A DNA stretch of 64,000 bases from positions 1-64,000 of the forward strand of contig NW_020167538.1 in the NCBI RefSeq assembly GCF_001641265.1, read 5' to 3'. Positions within the stretch are counted from its first letter, which is position 1, and every line of letters begins with the position of its first letter. A program made the translations under genes and the position numbers. Of this stretch, positions 10,388 through 20,990 are shown piece after piece. Below the pieces are notes generated by a model, which did no database searches, was not told the origin of the DNA, and saw only the letters and a list, made by a program, of their open reading frames with translations. The DNA is from Pseudogymnoascus destructans. Its lineage: Eukaryota > Ascomycota > Leotiomycetes > Thelebolales > Thelebolaceae.

Positions 10388-12264
10388 ACGTACATGTATA
10401 ACGAACCGGCCAAACAAGCGAACCGGCCAAACAAGCGAACCGGCCAAAATATCGCGACCACAATACCCCCCAACTAAATGCTAAATTACTCAACAACAAA
10501 ACATGCCCCAGAAAAATGATGAAAGCCAGTTGATTCTAGCTATCCAAGCTATACAAAGCGACCCAAAGTTACGTCCTCGAGTTGCTGCTAAGATCTATTC
10601 TGTTGACCACCGCAAGCTAGGCCGTCGTTTATTAGGCATACCTTCACGACGCGATATTCAAGCCAACTTACGGAAATTAACTAACTTAGAGGAATCAGTC
10701 CTTGTTCAATATATACTCGACCTAGCTACCAAAGGGTTTCCTCCTCAGTTGTCTATTGTTGCAGATATGGCAAATCGACTACTTGAAACACGCGACGCGC
10801 CACGCGTTGGGTCGCGTTGGGCTTCAAACTTTGTTAAGCGGCGTGTAGAGCTCCGGACACGCTTCCAGCGCAAATACGACTACCAGAGGGCTAAGTGTGA
10901 AGATCCAGAACTTATACGTGGCTGGTTTGAGCTTGTGCGTAACACAATTGCGAAATATGGTATCGATGAAGCAGATATCTACAACTTTGATGAGACTGGG
11001 TTTATGATGGGTGTTATCTCAACTGCTACTGTTGTAACAAGCTCAGACGGGCGGGCAAAAGCAAAGAAGGTACAGCCTGGCAATCGGGAATGGGTTACAG
11101 TAATCCAAGGCGTTAGTTCTCAGGGTTGGGCAGTGCCGCCATTCGTCATTGTTGCAGGCAAAAACCACCTTGCATCTTGGTATGAGAATAGTGGATTTCC
11201 AAGCGATTGGGTAATTGCTGTTACTGAAAATGGCTGGACTACAAACGAGAGAGGTATGGATTGGATTCAGCATTTTGAGAAGCACACAAAGCCCCGGAGT
11301 GTTGGTGGTTATCGCTTGTTAGTCCTTGATGGTCATGAGAGCCACCACTCAGACAAGTTTGAGGAGTACTGCAAAGAACACAACATTATTACGCTTTGTA
11401 TGCCTGCTCACTCTTCCCATATACTCCAACCACTTGATGTTGGCTGTTTTAGCCCATTAAAAAGGGCTTATGGTCGGCAAATTGAAGATATGATGCGGGC
11501 TCATATTTCTCATATTACTAAGGATGACTTCTTTCCTGCCTTCTATGCTGCATTTAACATTGCAATGACAGAAAGCAACATTCAAGGAGGCTTCCGGGGT
11601 GCTGGACTTCTCCCATTCGACCCTGAGAGTGTGATCTCTACACTTGATCTTAAGTTAAAGACACCAACGCCTCCAAGCTCCCGCCCGGGTACTGCTCAAC
11701 CTTGGGTTTCCCAAACACCAAACAACCCAATTGAAGCCTCATCACAGTCTACCTTCATTAAAAACTGAATTGCGCATCATCAAAATAGCTCTCCAACCTC
11801 AATCTATACAGCTGTTGACCAGTTTACAAAGGGTACATCGCAAATAATGCATCAATTAGCATTGTTGAAGGCGGAGAACCAAAACCTGCGACAGGCAAAT
11901 GAAGTGCTAAGCAAGCGCCGGAGAGCTAAAAAAACATGATTACAGCAAGGAGGATCACTTAGTCAACAAGTAGCACAGGAGCTACAGGACGAGAGGGATA
12001 TTGTACAGCAAGTGGAGCAAGAAATAAGGGCGAATAGTGGTCGGAAGCCAAGGGAAGAAACCCGCGCACGTCGCTGTAGCAAGTGTGGTGGGACTGGACA
12101 TAATGCGCGCACTTGTCAGATTGTAATAGACACATCTGAGGAAGAGGACTCTGAGTAGTTTCAATTGATTTCTAGTGTTGTGGTGGATTTATCGCAATTC
12201 CTGTATTGTGGTCGCGATATTTTGGCCGGTTCGCTTGTTTGGCTGGTTCGTTATACATGTACGT
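10388..12264 (+). mobile_element. Pogo/Fot1-like transposon, copy B3 (divergent subfamily)
   Basis: The element is 1877 bp, bounded by TA at 10386-10387 and 12265-12266. Its ends start ACGTACATGTATAACGAACC. The subterminal motif is CGAACCGGCCAAACAAG in place of B1's GCGAAAGCGCCAAA, with three copies at the left and two at the right. It lies in opposite orientation to B1 and cuts the same hAT remnant. Confidence 0.88.
10503..12158 (+). pseudogene. B3 transposase, two premature stops
   Basis: This is the same length as the B1 gene (552 codons) and closely similar in protein, but codons corresponding to two arginines are TGA: one after STFIKN (about 11766) and one after RRAKKT (about 11937). 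At the second, B1 has CGA, so a single C-to-T transition explains it. Downstream of the stops the coiled coil and the zinc knuckle (CSKCGGTGHNARTC) are still readable. The truncated 421 aa product would keep the DNA-binding and catalytic parts but lose the knuckle. Confidence 0.85.
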
Positions 12265-12266
12265 TA

Positions 12267-13490
12267 TTAGTATATAATTTAAAAATATAATAGAGATCAT
12301 GGTGTTCGAGCTTCGGGTTTAGCGCCCGCCCTAATCGGGCAACGCGCGTGCACGGGCCTGCCGCCACTTTCAACTTCTATAAAAGGGCCACTCCCCCCTC
12401 TGACTCAGTCCCTCTCCACCATCGCTCCTCCCTCCCAACTTCCTCGCACATGCTGCGCTCATCGTGTGACGCTTGGCCCCCTCCGCCCCCTCCACACTGC
12501 ATGATGGCCCCTCCCAACGGATCCCCCTGCTCGGCCTCACCGCAGCTGAAAACCCGGAGTGGCACTGAACACATTCGTAGAGCCACAACCTCGATTTACA
12601 CTCTTTGATGACTGCGCCTTCCATGCCACGGAGCTCCTCGCAATGGCAACGAGCTCTTTAAGCATCGACGTCTGGTTATTGGATTGGTCAAGATGGGAGA
12701 ACGAGCTAAGCTGCGTTCCGCTCGACCTACCTCTCTTGCGCCTTTCCTCGTCGCCGCGCACATCTGAAGCCTCTTGCGACAGTAGCATGCGCAATCTGCC
12801 TCGAGAGTGCCTTGCGATACGACCTAACCAATCGCAAAATTGCCTCGCGGTGACATAGCAGGCCCTTGCATAGATCGCCGCGCTTCACTTTTCCGACGCT
12901 GCGAGTCACAGGTCTTGCGCAGCGACGTCTGCCTCTAGGCTGATCTTCGAGAGAAGGGCCGACTTGAGATTGAAGTGGTGATCCCTCTTGAAGGCCATCG
13001 CGAGCGCGATCATCCCTGTGTTACAGGCTGTTGCCATTCACCTTCGTTTCGAGGCGCTCATTTGGGAATACTACCGGGATTGCGAACAAATGGATACGGA
13101 GAGTGGACAATCATTAGCGTCAGGCAGGCAGTGTCGTCTGACCTCAGATGCCATTCCATCCGGCCTTTACATGGTTGATTGGGGCTTGCAAAGCAATCGC
13201 CTCCACAATATGCACAGTCCGGACATGACTCTCATTTGGCAGCAGAGGGGCCGACCACAGCGCTAAACTTTCAGCTAGAATGATTAGTCAATTGCAACAG
13301 CCCAATCAACGAAACCCTCAGACTACAACTTGTGGATGATGGAAATCGGGGTCAGGCATGATGCGAAAAGTCCACTGCCTAGTTGCAGAGCACGGAAAAG
13401 GATGACGTGACATGGAGTTTGAAAATCAGGGAAGTAAAGGGGCTCGCAGATTCTAGTGAGTCGACAGAGTGGGGCGAACGTGCACACCTC
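12267..13490. other. No confident gene; one isolated TATA box
   Basis: The first few tens of bases (12267-12300) may be a further scrap of the hAT element on the minus strand. A good core promoter sequence, TATAAAAG at 12378, is followed by a C/T-rich stretch typical of fungal 5' untranslated regions. The frames downstream (12348-12608, 12559-12858) show no recognisable domain and overlap on both strands. A decayed gene is possible; I cannot support one. Confidence 0.35.
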
Positions 13491-13498
13491 TATATAAG
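13491..13498 (+). promoter_or_regulatory. TATA box of the truncated gene at 13605
   Basis: TATATAAG lies 114 bp before the ATG. The leader between holds two imperfect copies of a 25-30 bp segment around TTCCACTCAG(T/C)GT(T/C)CTACTCTGTT. Spacing and composition fit a real fungal core promoter. Confidence 0.5.
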
Positions 13499-13604
13499 CT
13501 CCTTCATTCCGCTCGAGAGACTCATTTGAAAAAGACTATTTTTCCACTCAGTGTTCTACTCTGTTAAAGTCTATTCTTCCACTCAGCGTCCTACTCTGTT
13601 CAGC

Positions 13605-14065
13605 ATGGCTACCGTGAACATGAACTGTGTTGAATTTTATAAGCCCAATCCCGCATTGAAAGCCTCACATGCTCAGCTGACGAGGCCGGCGTTGAACAAG
13701 CATTTACGGTCTCTACAACCCAGCATATCAACACCTGTAGCATCAGAGCAGATTGTACAAGATAACGACTCGTTAGATGACTTCCTCCCATCTCTTAAAG
13801 CGATGTTTCAGGCCTCCTGGAACGGAGACACCCCTAAGATGCCACATCAGAACCAGAAGCCTCTCCATATCTCGAAGCACCAACTGATCGACGAGAGCCG
13901 TCTGCTTACTGATGCTACAATCTCGAACTCGGTCTATGTGCCAGGCAATAATCAAAGTAGGTTTCTGAGCTCGCTTTTGTATGCCCATACACCTTATTAA
14001 TTCCAGCAGAAGAGCCTTTAATTATCGAAGATGAAAGCAACAATGAAAGAAACGACAAAGCTGAG
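13605..14065 (+). pseudogene. Unrecognised two-exon gene truncated by an LTR
   Basis: The chosen start is ATG 13605, downstream of a TATA box. Exon 1 is 13605-13956; a 50 nt intron (GTAGGT...TTCCAG) leads in frame to exon 2 at 14007. Exon 2 reads TEEPLIIEDESNNERNDKAE and is then cut by an LTR at 14066. Translation would run into the LTR for about 59 more codons before TAG. The protein start (MATVNMNCVEFYKPNP) shows no domain I recognise. The region is acidic and polar, without signal peptide or membrane segment. The remainder of the gene is not found on the far side of the LTR, so it has been lost. The promoter and splice signals still look intact. Confidence 0.45.
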
Positions 14066-15889
14066 TGTCATACTGACATTCGTTGCACTCAGTTTGCTAT
14101 CAAACTCAAGAGCAAACTTAGAAATCTCCTCCTCAAACCTACAAGTCACTATACATATTTTGGCTTGTCACACCAACAACAAGAGCAATACTACTCAACG
14201 ATTGCTACAACCCTCTATGATTCATTACACATCATTGCTCCTTAGTTACTGCGCCGATATGACCACATAGCATATCTCTACAACCCTCTATGATTCATTA
14301 CATGACATCACTCCTTAGTTACTGGGCTAATACTACACATGACATATCTCTATCAACTAGAGGCCTAGGAACATGAACGATAGCTCCAAAAGCTTCTACA
14401 ACCATCTATGATTCATTACACGTCATCGCTCCTTAGTTACCCACAAGATTGGTTAAGTTATGACATAATTTGTCTATAGGGGTACTCTGACATTGGACCT
14501 CCTTTCACTTCCTATAGGCTAGGGACCTAGGAGATGGTTCTATGGGATTCTCTTACGTCGACTACAGTTACCAAGCCTGGTTAGTCATGGAAAGTCTTGG
14601 AAAATGAGAGAACTACACTCCTTTAGCATAAATAGGATTGCTCTTTCCTTAAGAAAGGGCAAGCAGACAATACAGTAAATCGACTATCACATACTTCCAC
14701 ATCTTTTCCAAGCTTCCAAGCATTGATCTTGTTGTTTCTGAAAAGTCAGTGAGGTGCTAACCTCTGACTTATCCCTTATCTGTCATACTGACATTCGTTG
14801 CACTCAGTTTGCTATCAAACTCAAGAGCAAACTTGGAAATCTCCTCCTCAAACCTACAAGTCACTATACATATTTTGGCTTATCACACCAACAACAAGAG
14901 CAATACTACTCAACAATTGCTACAACCATCTATGATTCATTACACATCATCGCTCCTTAGTTACTGGGCCGATATTACCACATAGCATATCTCTACAACC
15001 CTCTATGATTCATTACATGACATCACTCATACTACCACATGACATATCTCTACCAACTAGAGGCCTAGGAGCATGAACGATAGCTCTAAAAGCTCCTACG
15101 AACCTCTATGATTCATTACATGTCATCGCTCTTTAGTTACCCACAAGATTGGTTAAGTTATGACATAATTTGTCTATGACATAATTTGTCTATAGGGGTA
15201 CTCTGACCTTGGACCTCCTTTTACTTCCTATAGGCTACGAACCTAAGAGATGGTTCTATGGGATTCTCTTACATCGACTACAGTTACCAAGCCTGGTAAG
15301 TATTGGAAAGTCTTGGAAAATGAGAGAACTACATTCCTTTAGCATAAATAGGATTGCCCTTTCCTTAAGAAAGGGCAAGCAGACAATACAGTAAATCGAC
15401 TATCACATACTTCCACATATTTTCCAAGCTTCCAAGCATTCATCTTGTTACTCCTTGTTTCTGAAAAGTCAGTGAGGTGTTAACCTCTGACTTACCCCTG
15501 AGTTCCCAGACTCAACATTTGTTGCAACTTGTCTGAACCACTTCACTACATCACACACCTGATTGCTGCGTTGTGGAATAGTCTAAGCTATGACCCTTTG
15601 GCTCTTTTTCCTAAGACAGTGTGTTGTCTTAGTAAATTCATCCCTTCCTTGGGTGGCTAGATTCTCACATCTGGTGCACCCACCATTACATTATCCCTGA
15701 GTTCTCAGACTCAACATTTGTTACAACTTGTCTAAACCACTCCACTACATCATACACCTGATTGCTGCATTGTGGAATAGTCTAAGCTACGACCCTTTGG
15801 CTCTGTTTCCTAAGACAGTGTGTTGTCTTAGTAAAATCACCCCTGCCTTGGGTGGCTAAATTCTCACATCTGGTGCACCCACCATTACA
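14066..15889. mobile_element. Solo LTR of family C, itself carrying a nested LTR
   Basis: On the plus strand it begins TGTCATACTGACATTCG and ends GTGCACCCACCATTACA (TG...CA ends). Without the nested insert and its duplication it is 909 bp and nearly identical to the copy at 29459-30374. The flanks are CTGAG on the left and CTGTT on the right, so there is no clean 5 bp target duplication. Left of it is a gene exon; right of it is a Pogo-like fragment. The two sides were probably joined by recombination. Confidence 0.8.
14781..15690. mobile_element. Solo LTR of family C nested in another LTR C
   Basis: This 910 bp copy has TG...CA ends and a perfect 5 bp target duplication, TTATC, at 14776-14780 and 15691-15695. 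The unoccupied version of the same site is seen in the copy at 29459-30374 (CTTATCCCTTATCCCTGAG, near 30165). No internal retrotransposon sequence remains. Confidence 0.9.
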
Positions 15890-16350
15890 CTGTTGACCAG
15901 TTCACAAAGGGTGCATCACAAATAATGCACCAGTTCGAGTTACTGCACATGGAGAACCAAAATCTTCGATGAGCAAATGAAGTACTAAGCAAATGCAGAA
16001 AAAACATGACTACAACATGGAGGGTCACTACTCAACAAGAAGCGCAAGGTCTACAGGATGATAGTGACGTTATACATCAAGTAGAATAAGAAACAAAGGC
16101 AAGTAGTGGTCGGAAGCTGAGGGAAGAAACACGTGCAAGGCGTTGTGGCAACTGTGGTGAGACCGGACATAATGCACATACTTGTCAGATTACAGTAGCG
16201 ATATCTAGGGAAGAGGATTCTGCGTAGCTTTAATTGATTTTAGACATAGTAGTGGAATTATCTTCATATTTATTCTATCATCGCGATATTTTGGCACATT
16301 CACTAGTTTGGCACATTCACTAGTTTGGCACATTCGCTATACACATACAT
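15890..16350 (+). mobile_element. Decayed 3' fragment of a B-type Pogo element
   Basis: The frame starts inside the transposase at the equivalent of AVDQFTKGASQIMHQ and still shows the zinc knuckle (CGNCGETGHNAHTC). It has stops and losses, for example LR-TGA-ANEVL. The right inverted repeat survives in altered form (about 16283-16350) with three motif copies GAATGTGCCAAA, ending at a TA (16351-16352). Compared with B3, most changes are C-to-T or G-to-A. Confidence 0.7.
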
Positions 16351-16352
16351 TA

Positions 16353-17000
16353 TCCTAATTCTGATAATAGAACCTGTTCTGTGTTAATAAGACTTAGATG
16401 GTACCACAAGTCCATATGGACTTTGCCTAGAATAATGAGTATAGGTGGAGTAACTATTCTACTTGCAGACACAGCTTCGATTACTGTAATTAAAGCTCGA
16501 TTCTCAGGACTTCCTGTATATAGCTCTGTAACTCCATGTAGAACTATCACTGTTTTACCTCCTAGAATTCCAACTTAAAGCTAGTCTCATATTCCATATA
16601 GAATCTACTCCTATATTCCGAGTTGTGATAAAATCGTTATAATTACGAAACCACTTTTAAAGAATGCTCTCATCTTAAGCTTGAACCTGCTATAGAGCAA
16701 TAGGCTTCGTTTTTATGATATGAAAATCAGAAAGGTCATTCTTAATGAATTTCGTAAGCCAACTATATGAAGGCGGTGGTTTTGGCCGTCGAATATGGCA
16801 AACACTAGCAAATGTCATCTGCTTCGTTGCTCTAAGCCCTTGATTATATTACATAGTTATCTACTCTTTAAGGGCCTTCGTCTAAGCAATTGTAAGGAGC
16901 TTATTATGTCCTCTACAGCCAACTCGTGTGTGATTAAGTCAAGTAATTGATGATTAAAGCAAGCCATTTATAAGCATTAGCCATTTATAAGCATTAGATA
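16353..17000 (-). pseudogene. Fragment of another Pogo-like transposase
   Basis: On the minus strand, from about 16990 down, parts of a Psq/CENP-B type N-terminus (HELAVEDIISSLQLL, RRPKPPPSYSWLTKF) and of the catalytic core (GVTELYTGSPENRALITVIEA) can be read. Stops and missing segments lie between them. It ends at LLSELG where the preceding B-type fragment adjoins at TA. It differs from both A and B elements, so it is a third Pogo-like lineage in this window. Confidence 0.6.
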
Positions 17001-17036
17001 GAACAGGGTCTTCTAAATGTAAGACCCTATTCTATC
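16997..17036. repeat. Imperfect hairpin, 16 bp arms
   Basis: GATAGAACAGGGTCTT and AAGACCCTATTCTATC form an inverted repeat with one mismatch and an 8 nt loop. Just upstream, CCATTTATAAGCATTAG is repeated twice in tandem. It may be part of the end of the neighbouring transposon fragment. Confidence 0.5.
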
Positions 17037-17181
17037 ATTTCAATCACATAGTTGTAGTATACAAATTATAAGCTATAGATATGTTAAGGCTATGGATAGG
17101 GATATGATACGAAGTGGCAGTAAGCATTAGCAGTAAATGCCGTTTGCTTCTACAAGCGCTCTTTACTTACCCTAACCCTAT

Positions 17182-17802
17182 GCAATAGGGTTCTATTCTA
17201 GAGAGGTGTTACGGCTATAATAACATGATGTCATGGTTACAGGGCCAGGGCCTAGTAACGTGACGTGTGAGTCACAGTGGAAAGCGGGGTAGGCTGCCAT
17301 GTGACGGGGCTAATGGATAGTTGCAGAAACTAGTGGATATTGGATAGTTGAGCTATCCCTGAACTATCCTGAATATCTAGCTATCCGCCAACTATCCAGA
17401 TTACCCATGAGGCACGACGCCACTATATAAATAGATAGTATTTCCTTAGATAGGAGCTTCGTGCTCAACTCAATATAGTATTCTTTACAATACTGTAACG
17501 TGTTACTTGGAAAGCCTTTGTGTCTAATCCCCTGCCTCCTCTGTCAAGTCAACCTTACGCAAGAAACCTCTGTGTCTTCTATCGTTTAGAAGTCAGTGTT
17601 ACAAGAGGGAGCCTAAGAAACGGCTACCACATCCAAGGAAGGCAGCAGGCACGCAAATTACCCAATCCTGACACGGGGAGATAGTGACAATAAATACTAA
17701 TACAGGGCTCTTTTAAGTCTTGTAATTGGAATGAGTACAATTTAAATCCCTTAACGAGGAACAATTGGAGGGCAAGTCTGGTGCTAGCAGCCGCGGTAAT
17801 TC
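17182..17802 (+). pseudogene. 18S rRNA gene fragment, mutated and split by an LTR
   Basis: Positions 17604-17802 match the conserved eukaryotic small-subunit rRNA segment from GAGCCT(G/A)AGAAACGGCTACC through AATTACCCAATCCTGACACGG to GCAGCCGCGGTAATTC. About 25 more bases lie before the LTR (17182-17206, AGGGTTCTATTCTAGAGAGG). The AGAGG duplication and the LTR (17207-17603) interrupt it. Almost all differences from the normal rRNA are G-to-A or C-to-T (for example GCCTAAGAAACGG, GGGAGATAGTG, GGTGCTAGCAG). This is a dead scrap of rDNA of about 220 bp, not a functional gene. Confidence 0.88.
17207..17603. mobile_element. Solo LTR, family H, inside the rDNA fragment
   Basis: The LTR is 397 bp, begins TGTTACGGCTATAATAAC, ends AAGTCAGTGTTACA, and is flanked by a perfect 5 bp duplication AGAGG (17202-17206 and 17604-17608). 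The last 190 bp match the copy ending at 23834, including a TATATAAATAGATAG core promoter sequence near 17422. Confidence 0.88.
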
Positions 17803-17960
17803 TGCAAGGGTCGGTTCCGACGATTATTAATTGTCGTTCCTTGCCCTTTCTGCGATAAGATAAGGGATAAGCCATGCTACGATAAGCCATGCCACGAATT
17901 TCTTTCCGCGGGCTACACGTGAGGTCTCACATTTGAAATGCCAAGACGTTGACGACTACG

Positions 17961-19317
17961 ATGACAACTGAACCGCCCCTGATGCCGCCCATGCCATCGG
18001 CGCTGACCTTTAAGCTGGTTGCACGCTGTTCTGTAAGCTGGTCAGGGAAATTATACAAAGCGAACCTAAGCTAATACGAACCCAGACTACAAAGGCACGT
18101 GCGGCCACGCTTGTCCTCCCCCATGGCCCCGTCCAGCTTCCCCTCTTCATGCCCGTTGCGACGCAGGCGTCTCTCAAGGGCCTCACGCCAGAGCAGTTAG
18201 AAGAGACGGGCTGCCGACTATGTCTGAACAACACCTACCATCTCGGTCTCAAGCCTGGTCAGGAGGTCCTCGACACGATCGGCGGGGCACATAAACTGCA
18301 GGGCTGGAAACACAACCTCCTGACTGACAGCGGCGGGTTAGTCCTTACCCCTTACCACCTACACCACCAACTCCAAACTAACACTCACACCCCCTTAGCT
18401 TCCAAATGGTCTCCCTCCTCGAACTCGCCACCATCACCGAAGAAGGCGTCCGCTTCCTCTCCCCCCACGACGGCTCCCCCATGCTCCTTACCCCCGAACA
18501 CTCCATCAGCCTGCAAAACACCATCGGCTCCGACATAATCATGCAGCTCGACGACGTCCTGGTCACCACCTCCCCCGACGCCGCCCGCATGCGCGAGGCC
18601 ATGCACCGCTCCATCCGCTGGCTCGACCGCTGCATCGCCGCGCACGCCAAGCCGGAGACGCAGAACCTCTTCTGCATCATCCAGGGCGGGTTGGATCTGG
18701 ACATGCGGCGCGAGTGCTGCGAGGCTATGGCGGCGCGCGGGACGCCGGGGATTGCGATTGGGGGACTTAGTGGGGGGGAGGCGAAGGCGGATTACTGCAG
18801 GGTCGTGGATGCGTGTACGGGGCAGCTACCGGAGAATAAGCCGCGGTATGTGATGGGGATTGGGTATCCTGAGGATCTGGTTGTGAGTGTTGCCTTAGGG
18901 GCGGATATGTTTGACTGCGTGTGGCCGACGCGGACAGCGCGGTTTGGGAACGCGGTGACGGGGAAGGGGGTGCTGAATATGCGGCACGCGCGGTATGCGG
19001 ATAATCTGGGCCCCATTGAGGAGGGGTGCGGCTGTAGGTGTTGTAGGGAGGGTGAGGGGGGGTTGGGTGTGACGAGGGCGTTTGCGCATCATCTTGCGGC
19101 GAAGGAGACGGTGGGGGCGCATCTGTTGACGATGCATAATGTGTGGTATCAGCTGGAGCTGATGAGGAGGGTGAGGCAGGCGATTGTGGAGGATAGGTAT
19201 CCGGCGTTCTTGAGGCGCTTCTTTTCGGATCTGTATGAGGGGGATAAGGAGAGGTATCCGGAGTGGGCGGTGGATGCGTTGAGGGGGGTGGGAGTGGATC
19301 TTAAGGGGGCGGAATGA
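17961..19317 (+). CDS. Queuine tRNA-ribosyltransferase catalytic subunit (TGT/QTRT1)
   Basis: The enzyme exchanges the wobble guanine of GUN-anticodon tRNAs for queuine, working with a second subunit (QTRT2). Three exons, 17961-18032, 18086-18336 and 18399-19317, give 413 aa, close to the usual eukaryotic length. Visible hallmarks are LLTDSGGFQM (formed exactly by splicing), the substrate Asp region MQLDDV, the nucleophile Asp in MFDCVWPTR, IGGLSGGEA, and a zinc site from CGCRCC plus a downstream His (HLLTMHN). Introns have GTAAGC/GTTAGT donors and a CTAAT branch. The gene is GC-rich and intact. Only about 160 bp separate its ATG from the rDNA fragment, which leaves a very short private promoter. 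That stretch holds a 14-15 bp direct repeat, CGATAAGCCATGC(T/C)A. Confidence 0.93.
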
Positions 19318-20137
19318 TGGGTGGGTCTCATGGGGACGGCATGACGGGTGGTGGAGTTGCGGGGTATGCTTCCGGGCATCTTGAGGCCCTTGGAGCTTGT
19401 AAATAGCCAGTAGATCTCATTGTTGCTTGAAATATTTAGAGTAGCTATGATCAAAATATCAAAATAGAGGCCCCCAACCGCTTAAAGCTATATTCCGGAT
19501 CGTGGATCCGACCTCCAGGTTTCGGCCCTTGGCTAATTGGGGGATGCCGCGAGATTTCCTTGCCGATGCCAAAGTCGATTCATTGTTTTCCAACTAAAGA
19601 GCTAAAACATGATTTGACTTACGGTTCTTTTCCTCGGTGCGATGCCAATAATAGTTTTCTCCCAAGCATGACCTTCAATGTAGTTGTTCTCATCACAACC
19701 GAGAGATGTTTTCGAAATAGTTGTGTCTGATGCACGGTTCTTCTCCTCAGCGAGATACTCAACAAAGGAGTAGAGTAGTATTTTCGAAATCCTCGGCGTC
19801 GGCGTGGGGGCCACCTCTAAATTACCCCTTTCTGCCTGAATCCTTCCCCCCTTCCGCGTCAACTTGGCACCTGCACCTAAATCCTTCCCTCTCCCGCGCC
19901 AGCTTATCCGCTGCACCTATCTAGAGTTGATCTTCTGCCTCGACTTAGCCGCTGTGCCTGCCTTGATCCATAGTTGATAACCAGGCAGCCGCATGTATTA
20001 TCGGGTCTATTGATGGATTTGCCAAGACTGGGGTAAGAAATTTAAATTGTCAAAATAAGGTTACATTAGGCATGAGAAAGCAACGGCTAAAAATCTTTGA
20101 TATCATTGTAATATGCTCTCCTTGTAGGTAAACACCA
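19318..20137. other. Intergenic, no gene recognised
   Basis: This follows the TGT gene and contains no supported coding, RNA or repeat feature. Small frames on both strands look like chance. Confidence 0.4.
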
Positions 20138-20660
20138 ATGGCAACTTTAGGCTACTATCCTAACGCCAAACCTAGATTTACAATCACTGCTTCGGCATTG
20201 GTGTTGATTTGCAGCGTGTCTCCTATACCGGTTTACTCAGTACTGGTACCATATAAGCATCAAGTTGCAAGGGATTTGACTATAGACTCGGACCGATGTA
20301 GCCAAATCATACTCGTTGGCTTCGAAGCACCTCAATGCGGCAACGGCAGAAACAGCGGCAACGGCGAAAACAAAACCTTCCGAGCTCTCCCTCTTACAAC
20401 ACTTTCAGACAGATGGGGTTGTTAAACCACTTGATTGGACAAACCGGGGTGAGGCGCAAATTAAAAGTCTTCAATTCTCCAGCATAAATAATGCCAACGC
20501 AATCAATTGCAGTTCGATGCAGTTTATGTTCTATAATGAACTAGGCTTATATTCAGGAGTCACCTATGTTACTCCAGGAGAGGCTAGTCACAAGTGCGTG
20601 GACTATTATGGCTCAACAATCATGATGTCTAATGGAGTCACTTTGCTCGGATCTATTTGA
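20138..20660 (+). CDS. Candidate small secreted protein (unrecognised)
   Basis: ATG 20138 begins a frame with a hydrophobic segment at residues about 15-36 (ITASALVLICSVSPIPVYSV) that could be a signal peptide. A 40 nt intron-like sequence, GTACCA...CTATAG (about 20248-20287), would join it in phase to the frame ending at 20660. The mature part is Ala/Thr-rich and then reads LQHFQTDGVVKPLDWTN and HKCVDYYGSTIMMSNGV, with two cysteines. No known domain is seen. The intron is at the short limit and the ATG is not followed by clear codon bias, so this is a tentative call. An old, partly decayed gene is equally possible. Confidence 0.3.
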
Positions 20661-20813
20661 AGGCTGAAATGCTTTGATTGGGAAATAAGAATTTGATGTA
20701 CGAATGTCACGGTTATACGAGATTTCTGTTATTTCATTATATATTAATGACTTAACCGCGTGGCTTAACTCTCATCCGCCTAATTCAAGTTTTCCTTCTG
20801 CCTGATTATTCTA

Positions 20814-20990
20814 TTAAAAACACCAAATTCTTCGAACCCTCTTAGTGCTAGTGCTATTATTACGACAAGCTGGGCACTGGACCTGTTTTGTGGAATAAAG
20901 AGGACATTGTTTCCCATATTGCTCTGCATCTATACATTTAATGACTGGGCCGATGTGCGAACATACTTTGCATTTTTCTTCCCAACACAT
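20814..20990 (-). CDS. Short cysteine-rich frame, possible gene remnant
   Basis: The frame (58 aa from ATG 20990) has eight cysteines, including two CxxC pairs (CKVC and CPAC) and singles between them, a zinc-ribbon-like spacing. The same frame stays open for 28 more codons upstream (reading KRHPIYTRTSDMCW), which suggests a preceding exon or lost start. No match is recalled. It may be the last exon of a degraded gene. Confidence 0.25.
   Translation of the reverse strand: MCWEEKCKVCSHIGPVIKCIDAEQYGKQCPLYSTKQVQCPACRNNSTSTKRVRRIWCF

Noticed and set aside
12348..12909. Several open frames downstream of a TATA box
   Set aside because: Overlapping frames on both strands, no recognisable motif, no consistent splice structure.
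14031..14270. Hydrophobic frame (VILTFVALSLLSNSRA) seen next to several LTR C copies, resembling a signal peptide
   Set aside because: It is simply the reverse reading of the LTR C terminus with different flanks each time, and has no conserved start codon.
17182..17802. A functional rRNA gene
   Set aside because: Only a small internal piece is present, it is interrupted by an LTR and has many changes in invariant positions.
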